A stretch of DNA of 64,000 bases from JAFDZV01 sp964455525 (GCA_964455525.1 CAYVWR010000001.1:1-64000); one strand, 5' to 3'; shown: positions 1 through 9,828, counted from the first letter of the stretch. Notes: generated by a model not told the origin, from the letters alone. Program-made: numbers and translations.

Positions 1-3000
1 CTGAGCGCCGTTGGCGTTGTAGCTGTATAGATGCGTCGTGTCGTTGCCCAGCAGACCCTTCCGCTGCCGCGAGAGCAGCCGGTTGCTGCCTGGGTAATAC
101 GTATATGGCTCGATCACACCCGTGCTCCGGCTCATCTGCTGGCGACTGCCGACCTCATCGTACTGGTAGCCGGTCGTCACACCGTCGAGTTCCCAGGAAC
201 TCAGACGTTGGGCACGGTCGTAGGCGTACTCCTGGCGTTTGGCACCGCCATCGCCATACTCGTACTCCTGCGCGGTGATCTGGCCGCTCTGATCGTACTC
301 CAGACGCTGCCAGAAGACCGGCGAGCCGTTGCGGGTTGCTCTCAGCGATTCAAGGAACGTGCGGCGGTTATAGGCGTACTCTACCAGAACATCAATGGAC
401 GGATAGGACTGGCGGGCAACGCGATCGGTCTTCGTGTACCAATATACGAGTTCCGGGACACGGTCGCCATGCTCGGCGTACCCGGGAAAGCTCTGCCGGG
501 AGAAATCATCGCCGCTGGCCAGAAGACCGGTGCCAGGGCCATCCAGCCGCGACCACACGCTATCGACACGGCCCTGATGGTCGTGCCCATACCACGTCGT
601 AAACCGCCGCAACGGATCGGCGACCGTCAGCGCGATCACCTGGTTGGCGGAGTTGTACTGGTAGTACACCGCATCAAAGCCGAGGTTCTCGGTGTAGCGC
701 AGCAGTGCCTCCACACGCCCACGCTCGTCGTAGCTGGTCACACTGTAGTGGAACGGCTCGCTGGCTTTATCGCGATAGGCGACCGCTGCCTCGCGCCCCT
801 TCAGGTTGCGAACGCTCCCGGTCGGTGCAAGACGGTCCCACTGCTCCCACGAGGGGAAGTGTCCCCAGACGGCTCCCTGCCGCAGCGGCAGGCGGTCGTA
901 GTGCACGCCGATCCGTGCGTGCTCCGGGTAGCTCTGCACATCCTCGAATGCTGCCAGCGGCGCGCCAGGAAATCCGCCGGCGTGCGGCGTGTGCATCCGG
1001 GTGGGATGCTGGATGAACGGGCCACGCGGCGCGGTCGTCTCATCCAGCCGTGGCTCCGCCTCCAGCGGGCACCCCTTCACACGGTAGCCCGAAAGATCCG
1101 CAACGCTCGGAACAGTTGCGGCCGAGACCGGCGCAACCAGCGTCGGGTTCGCCGTCACCGTCGTCCATTCCCCCGGCACATACAAGCGATTGCCATCCAG
1201 ACGGTCGGTCAGGCGGGAGCCATCGCCGCAGCCGCCGCTTCCGGGATCATCCTCGTTGTAACGGCCGCACTCCCCCTGCTCGTCGATGTAGGCTTCCCCC
1301 ATCAGCGTCAGCCGGTTCAGATCGTCGTACTGGCTGAACCCCAGCAGCCCCGCCGCGGCCTGCACCGCATCCTGCGAAAAGCGCACATTGCCCAGATCAT
1401 CATACGCATAGCTGATCGTCCCAAGATCCGGGTGCGTCTTGCTCCTGACTCGGCCGAACTCGTCGTGCGTGTAGAGCGTCACCTGCCCCATCGGGTTGGT
1501 AACCTGCACCAGACGGCCCAGCAGGTCGTATGCGTACTGCGTTGTCAGGTTCAGGTTCGATTGGCTCATCCCATAATCCTGCACCTCGCGCCGAAGACGG
1601 CCAAACGCATCGCTGAACTGCGCCACACGAAGGCCGATCTCGTTGCTGACGATCGTCCCCTCGCAGTAGCCGTAATACTCCTCGTCGTCCAGGCCCAGCG
1701 CCGACGGCTTCCCCTGCACATACGCGATCGTCGTCTTCTCCCCCTCCGGGTTCACCGTCTCGACCACACGGCCAAGCGCGTCGTAGAACGTCTGCACGCT
1801 ATCCCCATCGGCATTGATCGCGACCCGCCGGGCGCCAAGGCCCGTGTGGCGCTGCTCGGCAACATCGGTGCGGCTTGCGAGCACACCAAGCGCATCCGGC
1901 TCGATCACCGTGCGCTCGGTTTTCTTCAGACGGTAGTCCGCGCCAAAAAAATGCCGGCCCGTGCTGCGGCGCGCCGATAGATGATGCGCCGCCAGATCGT
2001 TGCTGGTGTGCCACATATCGTCCACCTTCCCCTGTACCGTCGTCGTCAGCACGCGGTCGTCGTGCTGGTAGGCGACCGTGTAATCGGCGCGATCCCAGAG
2101 CTTCTTGTACGTGCCATAGACGTTCAGGCGCGGGCGCAGATCCTCGGCGTTGGTGCCGTTGATGAACGCCACGGTGGCACCCGGCGTCTTCACCCGCAGC
2201 TCGATGGCAAGCGTGCTGCCATCCGGCAACGACCCAAGCTGACCGGCTATCGGCGAGAGATCCACCACCAGGGTGTACCCGCCAGCAACGCGTGCAATCC
2301 CGGCGGCAAGCATGCTCCGCCCGCTTGTGTTGCTGCCTCCCTTGCTCGCACGGCCCTGTGGAGGATCGCCATCGCCGGGCGGGAGGTTCGGATCGGAGCA
2401 GCCCAAGACAAACGTCCTGGTGAAGATCGTGCCGATGGCCACCTCCAGGTGCACACACTCCCCATCGACCGCGGTAATCATCGTCTCGAAGCGTATGCTA
2501 TCAATCCGTGTGGCACGCTTCAGCGGGCTTGCGGCATCTATCACATGGCTCAGCACACCAACGTAGCCGCTGGAGCCGGTGTACTCCTCATACGGCAGCC
2601 ACCGCTCGTAGGCCTGTTGCATCTGGCGATCGCTCCCGGTGGGCTTCGTGCTCTTCTCCGATGGCGGCGGCGGCAGCGGCGGGCACTCCGGCACACGCGT
2701 CAGCGGCAGCGACGCCACCAGCGTGTCGTGGTTCACCGTGTGTTCCACCGGGCCGGGGATCACCGTCGAGACCACATATTCCTGCTCCCCATCCCACCCT
2801 TTCTCGCAATGGATCGTGTCCACCCGCCGCTGATGATGCGTCACCCCGTACAGGTCCACGCGCTCGGCACCGCTGTAGCTAAACGTGTCGAGCACGCCGG
2901 TGCCGGGAAAGTCCAGCGGCAGCCAGCCGACATTCAGACGGCCATTGGCATCGTAGGCATAGCGCGAGAGATATCCGTTCGGCTCCACGGTCGCCGATGC

Positions 3001-5754
3001 CTGGCCGAAGTATGTCCGCTCGGTGTAACTGCGCAGCGTGTCGGCGACCAGCTCCCCGTTGCCATCGTAGCGCCGCACGGTCTGCTGCGTGGCCGTCGGC
3101 TTGCCATACCAGTACGCAAGCGGCGACCACGCCAGCGTGTCCAGACGGCTTGTGCCATCGTTGGCGACCACGGTGCCGATCGGTGGCGGCGAGGCGCATT
3201 CCTCCCAGAACGGCACATCATCGCAGAAGGAATAGTTGTAGCCGTAGCGTGTCTCCACACCGGCGCCAGTGCGCACCCATGCCGGAAGCTCCCCGGTCCA
3301 CTCCCGCCGGTAGCCGTAGGTTCCCTTCAGCAGGCTCCTGCCATCGGAGCCAAGGATCGAGTCGGCCACACGCTTGCCGCGCAGGGCACGCTGATCGCCG
3401 TCGAGAATATCCGATACGTAGACGTTCCGCGTGCCGGTGACCGCACCGTTTGCATCGGTACGCCAGGACCGCTCCTGAAGACCAAAGACCGGCGGCGCCT
3501 GCACCTGCTCGCTCACCTCGTCTTCATCGAAGACCGCCACCGGCGCTCGCAGCATCACCTCCTCCCAGCGACGGCCCACCACATCGGGATGCCGCACGGT
3601 GTCGCGCAGGTAGAAGAAGTTGGCAAGGCTCTTCAGCTTGTCCCAGCCGACCTTCCTGTAGCTGATCGTCGTGTCCAGCAGCGGCAGGTGCAGATAGGTC
3701 GTGGTATCGGCAAGCAGCGCCACCGATGGCTGCATCGGGTTGAGCGTCCGGGTGACCGTACGCAGGATCTCCATGCCGTAGATCGAGGCGAGATGGTCGG
3801 TGCGCCAGACCCTGCGCACCGTATCCAGCGTGTAGCTCATTTCCTGATGGCTGCGCGGGATGCCGTTGACGCTTGTCACCTGCGAGACCGGCAGCACCAC
3901 GAAGTTCCCTGAACTCCCCCACGACGGCATCGTTGCCGGGGTCGCATAGGAGGTCTGTGTCTGCCTCACCAGATCCCCTGCATGCTCGGTCGTCGAGACC
4001 AGCACGGTATGGCGGCCCGGCGAGAGGATCGGCGCGTAGTTGTTGAGCGTATAGTTCAGGTAGCGGAACTGCCGGTGCACCGACTGCCCGGCGATGTGAT
4101 CGGTCGTGATCTGCTCGCTGAAGGAGGCCGGGCCAAGGTTGTTCGCGTCGTGGAACAGGTAGCGGTCGCTCGTCAGCAGCGTGCCATCGGCATCGTACTT
4201 CGTGACCGAATCGACCATGTTGTTGAGCTTCATCGGGCTGTCCCAGCCTGCCACATCCTTCCAGATGATCTCGTCGCGTGCGCCGTAGTAGCTCACCGCA
4301 TAGCGTGCGGTAGGCTCGGTGACCGATGCCAGCCGGTAATTCTTCAGCGAGAGCGTGACCGTGCCGTTGTTGTGCGGGAACCCGGCATTGCGATAGCGTT
4401 TGGTGTAGCTCTGGTAGCCGAAGCTCGTCACACGATCCTGCGGATCGACGATGCGTGTCACAAGCCCCAGGAAACTCCTGGCAAGCTGGGGATTTCCCTC
4501 GTTGTAGCCGGTGTAGGTATCGACCATCGGGGACATCGCGCCGAGGTTGGCATAGGGCATCACCTCGTGGGCGGCAGCGGTGCCGCTGCGCATGACCGTA
4601 TCGAAGGTGATCTTGGTGGTGCGTCCCAGCGCCTCGACGATCATCGTGTTGTGCCCGAAGCGGATCTCATGGCCGGTGAACGAGGTCACCAGCGCGCGGC
4701 CACGGGTCAGATCGTCAAGGGTGCCGAGCGGGCCGCCGAACTGCGGGTAATGCCGCGCGCGCTGGAACTCGACGACACTGCCGCCATTGCTTTTGATAGA
4801 TTCCAGATAGAAGATCGTCGGATGTGCCCAGACCCCACCGGAACGGTTCTCATCGTCGGTGAAGGCGCTCAGTCCGAAGGGAGCCACCCGCTCGCGGAAG
4901 ACCGCTTCTGTGCCGTCCCCCGGATAGTACCGCAGGATGCGCGAAAAGAGAGGATGGCGCTCCCTGGCCGGCACATGGTCGTCGAGATAGTCGCGCACGG
5001 TCGCCGGCATAAAGGCAGGGTCGTACTCCACGATGCCATAACCATGGCTGTTGGCCTCGTTGACGAAGTAGGTGCCGGTATAAAGTCTGGCGGCGGTATC
5101 GGGGTTGCCGTTGTTGATCTCGTCCTTGATATAGAGGTTCACAAGCTCCAGAAGCGAGCCATCGGCGCGGAGGATGCGGATAAGGTCCTGATAGTGCTCG
5201 GATTGAGCTACGGCGCCAAAATCGCGCATGCGGCCAGAGAAGTCGTAGCCATCGATCACCCACGGTACGTCGGCATCGTCGAAGTCCTGGATGATGGGAT
5301 TATAGATGCGCGACCCTGGGTGCGCATGGAAATGGGGAGCGGTTGCGATGACGTTGACGGCCCATCCTGCCACGCCAAGAATCCAGGCGGGCCTGTTCTG
5401 ATGGAATCTGGACCAGCCGCTGTACTCGGTGCCACGATGGCGGTCGGCAAGATTATAGTCCTTGAAGGTGGTGAACTGTACGGCGGAGCAATAATTGAGG
5501 GAGACATCGACGGAGTGTCCGCCGGAGGTAAAGGAACTGATGGGATAGGAATAGGCAAGGCTGCCATTCTGATTATTGACGGCGAGTTTACCATCGACGG
5601 AGATGACGGCACTCTGGGAGAATCCCCGTTCATCGTAGAGATCCTGTGCTTTTTTCAGGTCATAGACCTTCGGGTCGTATTGTGCGCGCAGCGGGAGCAC
5701 TGCCAACGGCAAGGCCAGCGCCACGAGCAGAGAGAGTTTCAGAAACAGGTTCAT
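1..5754 (-). CDS. Secreted giant RHS/YD-repeat protein, 3' end outside window
   Basis: An uninterrupted minus-strand frame runs 1,918 codons from ATG at 5754 to the left edge without a stop, so the C-terminus is missing. It opens with a signal peptide (MNLFLKLSLLVALALPLAVL, then cleavage near LRAQ). The first ~1,300 residues resemble the large N-terminal shell of Bacteroidota RHS proteins. YD-type repeats follow at about residues 1320-1470 (YAYDLLGRLVQVTNP, YAYDDLGNV) and again from about 1720 to the edge (YDQSGQITAQEYEYGDG, YQYDEVGSRQQ). RHS proteins build a hollow beta shell around a variable C-terminal tip, often a toxin. That tip would lie left of the window, so toxin function is inference. 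The start is 16 bases after the upstream exported-protein gene, suggesting an operon. Plus-strand open frames across this region are shadows. Confidence 0.9.
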   Translation of the reverse strand, partial: MNLFLKLSLLVALALPLAVLPLRAQYDPKVYDLKKAQDLYDERGFSQSAVISVDGKLAVNNQNGSLAYSYPISSFTSGGHSVDVSLNYCSAVQFTTFKDYNLADRHRGTEYSGWSRFHQNRPAWILGVAGWAVNVIATAPHFHAHPGSRIYNPIIQDFDDADVPWVIDGYDFSGRMRDFGAVAQSEHYQDLIRILRADGSLLELVNLYIKDEINNGNPDTAARLYTGTYFVNEANSHGYGIVEYDPAFMPATVRDYLDDHVPARERHPLFSRILRYYPGDGTEAVFRERVAPFGLSAFTDDENRSGGVWAHPTIFYLESIKSNGGSVVEFQRARHYPQFGGPLGTLDDLTRGRALVTSFTGHEIRFGHNTMIVEALGRTTKITFDTVMRSGTAAAHEVMPYANLGAMSPMVDTYTGYNEGNPQLARSFLGLVTRIVDPQDRVTSFGYQSYTKRYRNAGFPHNNGTVTLSLKNYRLASVTEPTARYAVSYYGARDEIIWKDVAGWDSPMKLNNMVDSVTKYDADGTLLTSDRYLFHDANNLGPASFSEQITTDHIAGQSVHRQFRYLNYTLNNYAPILSPGRHTVLVSTTEHAGDLVRQTQTSYATPATMPSWGSSGNFVVLPVSQVTSVNGIPRSHQEMSYTLDTVRRVWRTDHLASIYGMEILRTVTRTLNPMQPSVALLADTTTYLHLPLLDTTISYRKVGWDKLKSLANFFYLRDTVRHPDVVGRRWEEVMLRAPVAVFDEDEVSEQVQAPPVFGLQERSWRTDANGAVTGTRNVYVSDILDGDQRALRGKRVADSILGSDGRSLLKGTYGYRREWTGELPAWVRTGAGVETRYGYNYSFCDDVPFWEECASPPPIGTVVANDGTSRLDTLAWSPLAYWYGKPTATQQTVRRYDGNGELVADTLRSYTERTYFGQASATVEPNGYLSRYAYDANGRLNVGWLPLDFPGTGVLDTFSYSGAERVDLYGVTHHQRRVDTIHCEKGWDGEQEYVVSTVIPGPVEHTVNHDTLVASLPLTRVPECPPLPPPPSEKSTKPTGSDRQMQQAYERWLPYEEYTGSSGYVGVLSHVIDAASPLKRATRIDSIRFETMITAVDGECVHLEVAIGTIFTRTFVLGCSDPNLPPGDGDPPQGRASKGGSNTSGRSMLAAGIARVAGGYTLVVDLSPIAGQLGSLPDGSTLAIELRVKTPGATVAFINGTNAEDLRPRLNVYGTYKKLWDRADYTVAYQHDDRVLTTTVQGKVDDMWHTSNDLAAHHLSARRSTGRHFFGADYRLKKTERTVIEPDALGVLASRTDVAEQRHTGLGARRVAINADGDSVQTFYDALGRVVETVNPEGEKTTIAYVQGKPSALGLDDEEYYGYCEGTIVSNEIGLRVAQFSDAFGRLRREVQDYGMSQSNLNLTTQYAYDLLGRLVQVTNPMGQVTLYTHDEFGRVRSKTHPDLGTISYAYDDLGNVRFSQDAVQAAAGLLGFSQYDDLNRLTLMGEAYIDEQGECGRYNEDDPGSGGCGDGSRLTDRLDGNRLYVPGEWTTVTANPTLVAPVSAATVPSVADLSGYRVKGCPLEAEPRLDETTAPRGPFIQHPTRMHTPHAGGFPGAPLAAFEDVQSYPEHARIGVHYDRLPLRQGAVWGHFPSWEQWDRLAPTGSVRNLKGREAAVAYRDKASEPFHYSVTSYDERGRVEALLRYTENLGFDAVYYQYNSANQVIALTVADPLRRFTTWYGHDHQGRVDSVWSRLDGPGTGLLASGDDFSRQSFPGYAEHGDRVPELVYWYTKTDRVARQSYPSIDVLVEYAYNRRTFLESLRATRNGSPVFWQRLEYDQSGQITAQEYEYGDGGAKRQEYAYDRAQRLSSWELDGVTTGYQYDEVGSRQQMSRSTGVIEPYTYYPGSNRLLSRQRKGLLGNDTTHLYSYNANGAQ

Positions 5755-5770
5755 AGGAAAGCGGAAAAAA

Positions 5771-6703
5771 TTATCGGGTAATGACGATTGTGGACGAAAC
5801 GCTTACGGCGGCGGCGCCGGCGGCCTCGGCATCGGTGAGGCGCACGAGGTAGTAGCCGGCCGGGAACCGGCGCAGGTCGAGCGGCCACGCCAGCCGTCCG
5901 TGGCGCGGGCGCGCGAAGTCCTGGCGATGCAGGAGCGATCCATCGAGCGAGACGAGCATCAGGCGATACAGCCCATCGCGAAGACCATCGGCCTCGATCA
6001 TCACGGCGGCCTCGGCGGGGTTGGGATGGATGCGCAGGGAGACCGCGGACCCGGAACCGCCGGAAGCATCGGAAATACCGGCAAGCGGCAGGCTGCCGGG
6101 CCTCAGGACGGGCTGTTCCGCGGTGGAATCCTGCGCCTCGATCACCAGATCGACCGGCTCCAGCAGATAGCTCGTTGTACCGGAGAGGTCGCGCGTGGCG
6201 GGTTCCGCCAACTCTGCGCCGCGCACCAGTTCCATGGCGACGAACGGCTCGGCCTGCAATCGCCCAATGTCGCCGATGTCGATCACCGGCAGGGCGTCGA
6301 GCGCCTGCTGGCCGAAGATCGCGACGGACCGCAAGGACTCGCACGCGATCCCCTGGTCGGTGAACGTGCTGCGCACGTGGATCACCATATCGGCAAGCGT
6401 ATCGGCATTGACCTTCTGGAAGCTGACCGCGCCCTCGGCAGAGGGGCTTCCGTTATAAAAGATGCGCGTCTGGGGCGCGCCTGCGGGATGCGCCGCCGGC
6501 CGTCCCCACAGGATTCGGCAGGGCAGATACCCGCTCGGCGTCTTGACCCCCCGCACCGTGTCGGGATAGCCGTCGGCATTCAACGCGCCGATGAAAAGGA
6601 CAAGCTCGCGCCGCGAAGAATCAGCCTGGCTCCAGAGGGAGGGCGTCAGGCAAAGGGCGCACAGGACCGTGACGGGCAAAAGCGCCCGTGGGTGTTGTTG
6701 CAT
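5771..6703 (-). CDS. Exported protein with T9SS-type C-terminal sorting domain
   Basis: 310 residues, with a good ribosome site (AGGAG, 5 bases before ATG). Residues 1-26 are a signal peptide (ending LWSQ). The middle (about 33-190) contains LFIGALNADGYPDTV, GYLPCRILWG, LADMVIHVR and LPVIDIGDIG; it resembles exported repeat/FG-GAP-like proteins but I cannot name the family. The last ~85 residues are a T9SS sorting domain: HPNPA at 226-230, then GLYRLMLVSLDG and FPAGYYLVRL. That domain is established as the signal for outer-membrane translocation and surface attachment or release in Bacteroidota. A paralogue lies at 7725-8639. Probably co-transcribed with the RHS gene and may be exported with it (inference). 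Confidence 0.85.
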   Translation of the reverse strand: MQQHPRALLPVTVLCALCLTPSLWSQADSSRRELVLFIGALNADGYPDTVRGVKTPSGYLPCRILWGRPAAHPAGAPQTRIFYNGSPSAEGAVSFQKVNADTLADMVIHVRSTFTDQGIACESLRSVAIFGQQALDALPVIDIGDIGRLQAEPFVAMELVRGAELAEPATRDLSGTTSYLLEPVDLVIEAQDSTAEQPVLRPGSLPLAGISDASGGSGSAVSLRIHPNPAEAAVMIEADGLRDGLYRLMLVSLDGSLLHRQDFARPRHGRLAWPLDLRRFPAGYYLVRLTDAEAAGAAAVSVSSTIVITR

Positions 6704-7418
6704 AACAACTCCTGAATGAAATGGAACGTAAATCGGGGGGTTCGTATATCGTGTCGTGTTTTACATGTCGGGCAACAGAATAACGTCCAGCGACAGGGCC
6801 GGTTGAAAAACGGGGGAGAGGGTGTGGTTACAAGGAAAAAGGATCAACGACCGGCTTGTGCGGTGAGCCGTCCGGGATCGGAACGATGGCGTCTCTATCG
6901 CCATTGCGCTTGAGAAAATGCACGTAAATAATGTGCGAATGCAATGATAAATCAATATACTGTCGGCGACCGCGCCGCCGCAATCCCAAAAAACAATCCT
7001 GCGATTTTTTTGATTTTTTCTCAAAAGTGCAACGACCGTTTTTTTATGAAGATTTTACCGACGATCTCTCATATGCGCCCGGACCGTTCGTCCGCCGCAG
7101 GCTTGACGGTTTGGCCTTCCCTCTTTGCCACCCGCTTTTTTGCCTGTCCCCGGCAAAAAAGCGCCCGGCCGGGAGAGCTTTGCCGCGCCACCCACAAACG
7201 GCGCGCTCCATCGACCGGCCGGGCCGGATACGTTGCTGAAGGCCGTCCCGCGCTTCAAGGAACTCGGCCAGCCGCCATCGGTCCGCCGCTCGTTCTTCGC
7301 ATGCGGCCGCGCCCGTGAAGGCAGGAAAGCGCGCGAACATGGGCCAGCCAACAGGCAAAACTACGCCCGGTGACTCAATGCGTCCAAAGATTTTGTGGGC
7401 CGCCGATAGCTTCGGCAC
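6704..7418. other. Gene-free stretch with AT-rich tracts
   Basis: No convincing gene on either strand. 6900-7060 is conspicuously AT-rich for this genome, with several runs of 6-7 A or T; it could hold the promoter of the exported-protein/RHS operon leaving on the minus strand. A strong hairpin at 7133-7163 is listed separately. The short open frames here have arginine/proline-rich compositions typical of shadow frames. Confidence 0.5.
7133..7163. terminator. Hairpin with T-tract in stem, possible bidirectional terminator
   Basis: A perfect 12-bp inverted repeat (CGCTTTTTTGCC / GGCAAAAAAGCG) with a 7-base loop TGTCCCC. The A/T runs inside the stem give a U-run on either strand. It lies in the gap between the operon leaving leftwards and the XRE gene leaving rightwards, so it terminates no visible gene directly and could instead insulate or belong to a lost gene. 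Confidence 0.45.
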
Positions 7419-7703
7419 ATGGCTGGCAGCAGAAAGTCACAACCGCGTGACGCCCGGAAGGTTCCTGATCCGCAGGAAGTCTTCGGCGAGATTATCCGCG
7501 AGAGACGCACCGCACGCGATCTCTCGCAGCGGGAGTTTACGGCCCTGACCGATCTGGAGCGCAGCACCATCGCCTATATCGAACTGGGGAAGCGCCAGCC
7601 CTCGCTCGCCACCATCATGGAACTCGCCCGCGCCCTCGATCTCCTGCCGTCCGAACTGATGCAGGAGATGGAGCGGCGGCTCGGTCTTCGGAAACATCTC
7701 TAA
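7419..7703 (+). CDS. XRE/Cro-family helix-turn-helix regulator
   Basis: 94 residues. After a short basic N-terminus, residues ~20-85 form an XRE HTH domain: VFGEIIRERRTARDLSQREF, then RSTIAYIELGKRQPSLATI and LARALDLLPSELM. These small solitary XRE proteins bind operator DNA as dimers; no target is evident. ATG at 7419 is used; no strong ribosome site is visible. Its end converges with the chimeric exported gene, leaving only 21 bases between the two stops. The setting (scrambled gene next door, decayed regulators beyond) suits an accessory region. Confidence 0.85.
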   Translation: MAGSRKSQPRDARKVPDPQEVFGEIIRERRTARDLSQREFTALTDLERSTIAYIELGKRQPSLATIMELARALDLLPSELMQEMERRLGLRKHL

Positions 7704-7724
7704 CCGCGCCTGCGGCAGCCTCAT

Positions 7725-8639
7725 TCAAAGCGTGAGGTTGAGTCCCGCCGACAAGACCGATACCCCCCACCCAAGCCGGCCATGCAGCGCCAGCGAAGGC
7801 GAGAAGAAATACCGCGCCCCCGCCACCCCGCTCCAATAGATATGACTGCTGTAATAGGGCGTCGTCTCCTCGACGATCCGGCCGTCCGGCCGGTGCCGCG
7901 GGCAAGCGGGTACGACTGGAGCTATTCCTGGGTGCCGATCGGCATGTTCAGCGCGTACCACTTCGCCCTCCCCAACAGGAAATGGGATCTCTTCGCGGGC
8001 CTCGGCTACATCATCGTGAATGGGTCGCGTTGCCGGGTGGGTCAGCTCCGAGCCTACCAGCAGTTCCATCGCACAAAACGGCCATGCCTGAAACCCGCGG
8101 ATTGTGCCGATATCTATCACCGGAATGGAATCCAATCCATACTGGCCAACCACCACAACCGATCGAAAGCCCCCGCCTTCCCCTCCCTCCGGTTGCCCGG
8201 CAACTCCCTGCCGCCCGGCCTTCCATCGCATATGGATCACGATATCGGCCAGAGAATCGGCAGTACGGTGCTGGAAGGCCACCGAGCCGCCCTGGATCTG
8301 TTCCGACGCATAACTCAGCACGGTCTGGCGAACCTTCCTGCCGGACGGTGTGCCGCCGGAACATGCCGGATCGCTCCCCCCGCCATCACCTGTGTTGTGC
8401 GGAATCCCCCAGAGGATACGTCGTGGCAGGTATCCGGGAGCCTCGCCGACCCTCGATCCGAGCACGGTATCGGCAAAACAATCGGCATTGATCGAACCGA
8501 TGAAGAGGATCTGTTCGCCCCCCGCATCGGGTTGTGCCGGTGGACCAGGCTCAGCCGGCCCAATCTGGCCTGATGCCGTCGCGATCGTTCCCAGCAGGAG
8601 AGCGATCAGCGCGGGCACAAGCCATCGTGGATGGTGCAT
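7725..8639 (-). CDS. Chimeric exported protein: paralogue N-terminus joined to outer-membrane-barrel C-terminus
   Basis: 304 residues from ATG 8639, behind an excellent ribosome site (AAGGAGG, 4 bases upstream). A signal peptide (to about residue 25) and residues 45-205 match the exported protein at 5771-6703: LFIGSINADCFADTV, GYLPRRILWG, LADIVIHM and SIPVIDIGTI. Homology stops at HPATR (residue 205, base ~8025), exactly before where the paralogue continues to its T9SS domain. Residues ~206-254 read as junk. Residues ~255-304 (SSHIYWSGVAGARYFFSP, then a barrel-type C-terminus) are the end of an outer-membrane beta-barrel protein. The sorting domain is therefore lost. The frame is intact, but a functional product is doubtful. 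Confidence 0.7.
   Translation of the reverse strand: MHHPRWLVPALIALLLGTIATASGQIGPAEPGPPAQPDAGGEQILFIGSINADCFADTVLGSRVGEAPGYLPRRILWGIPHNTGDGGGSDPACSGGTPSGRKVRQTVLSYASEQIQGGSVAFQHRTADSLADIVIHMRWKAGRQGVAGQPEGGEGGGFRSVVVVGQYGLDSIPVIDIGTIRGFQAWPFCAMELLVGSELTHPATRPIHDDVAEAREEIPFPVGEGEVVRAEHADRHPGIAPVVPACPRHRPDGRIVEETTPYYSSHIYWSGVAGARYFFSPSLALHGRLGWGVSVLSAGLNLTL
7902..8027 (+). pseudogene. Inverted fragment of an outer-membrane beta-barrel gene
   Basis: Read on the plus strand this ~125-bp stretch encodes DWSYSWVPIGMFSAYHFAL followed by NRKWDLFAGLGYIIVNGS, a sequence characteristic of the middle of Bacteroidota outer-membrane barrel proteins. The matching C-terminal part of such a barrel lies immediately beside it but on the minus strand (7725-~7877, inside the chimeric gene). 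The simplest reading is a barrel-gene remnant whose middle has been inverted. There is no start or stop of its own, so it is not an independent gene. Confidence 0.55.
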
Positions 8640-9466
8640 ACAACCTCCTTGAACGTGTTGAGCAGTAGAGTGTGAACGAGACGCAATGCTGTGCGCCTTT
8701 GCGTGCTGGGTGGCACGCGAGCAGATGAGAGGAGATGCAGCAACGGCCACAGCTCATCCCCATACAACCGATATCTCAGCAGGCGTGGCGGCGCGGCACC
8801 GCACATCCCGGTCCACTTCCGGGATGCCGGGCCGCGTGCCGACCACGCGCTGGAGGGGAGGACCAGAATCAGGGGAGGGCATATATCGCGGCGCGATGGG
8901 AGCGTTCTGTGCCCCCACAATGTTGCCGCCACGCGCCGCGTGGCGGCCGTTAGGCCGACACACCATACAGTTTTGCGCCCACCCCTTTCTCCTTGTGCAG
9001 CCGAGGCTCGCCCCAGACGGCAGTGCATCAGCCGGAGGCAACTTCGCCTTCCACACCGCGCTGTACCAGTACACAAAGGTGGATAGCCGGGAGAATTGTG
9101 GCAGAAACCGGACCTGCCATGTACACCTTTATGTACTCCCCCGGCTTCATGCTGGTAGCGATGTTACGCGACTTCCACGGCCCGAGCCGCTCGGGAGCAC
9201 CAGGCTGAACAAAGGCAATGGCAGAACTCGCCGCCATGCCGATGCACGACAACAGGGAACGCAGAGCAATGGCACGACAGCAGACAGCACCGGAGGTGAT
9301 GCCGATCGGGTTGTGATGGTCGCTGAGAGCATCCCGCCGCCCCTTTCCTGGCCGCAGGTGTTCCGGGCAGGCACAGGGAACATGCAGGGTGCCGGAAGCG
9401 GATGCCGCCCCCTGCTCCGTATGGTATCGCATGTGGGGGATATCAGCCAGCAGCTTCGCCTGCCCG
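8640..9466. other. No gene recognised; hairpin at 8925-8947
   Basis: Several overlapping open frames exist on both strands, but none has believable composition, start signal or family resemblance. A perfect 10-bp hairpin (GCCGCCACGC / GCGTGGCGGC, 3-base loop) lies at 8925-8947. The interval precedes the decayed LuxR fragment and is probably degraded accessory DNA. Confidence 0.45.
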
Positions 9467-9640
9467 GCGCCAGCACCAGATAGTGGCACGAAGGATGGCG
9501 GGAAAACCTATCAAGGACGTTGCGGCACGGCTGGAACTATCGCAGGATGGCGTCTGGAAGCATATCGCACCTTTATCCGCAGGGCGAGCGTAAAACATCC
9601 GGGAACTTTTCATACGGCATAGTGTGCCGGAGCCTGGGCT
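9467..9640 (+). pseudogene. Decayed 3' end of a LuxR-type regulator
   Basis: The plus strand reads RRQHQIVARRMAGKPIKDVA, then ARLELSQDGVWKHIA, a LuxR/GerE HTH that aligns position by position with the HTH of the regulator at 9829-10773 (REKEILSLRLMGLQIKIIAD, then KLTVSENAVKKHIA). After a stop at about 9593 the match resumes in another frame as NIRELFIRHSV, equal to NVRELFMRYLL in the intact copy. No upstream part of the gene is present. This is a truncated, frameshifted duplicate sitting directly upstream of its intact relative. Confidence 0.65.
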
Positions 9641-9828
9641 TCCTGTCGCCGCACGCCCCTCCCCACCCCACAGCCCCCGGCGAACACTATGGAGCCACAG
9701 CAGCCGCCCGTGGCCGTGCCGGACAACGCCCGAAAGGATGCAGAGCCGATCGTGATGAAATGGTAGCCGAACAAAAAACCGGGATGGCAGCAACGAACAG
9801 GCATCCCCACGTACGAAATAGAACGAGC

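Noticed and set aside
31..5781. Three consecutive long open frames on the plus strand (about 600-650 codons each)
   Set aside because: They are antisense to the RHS gene. Their Arg/Pro/His-rich composition has no family pattern, whereas the minus frame gives a signal peptide and YD repeats.
7044..7418. Overlapping minus-strand frames of ~100-124 codons
   Set aside because: They run through a strong hairpin and the XRE upstream region and show no protein-like pattern.
9028..9489. Minus-strand frame with a weakly signal-peptide-like segment (SLLSCIGMAASSAIAFVQPG)
   Set aside because: Poor start context, overlapping alternative frames and overlap with the LuxR remnant; not enough to call a gene.
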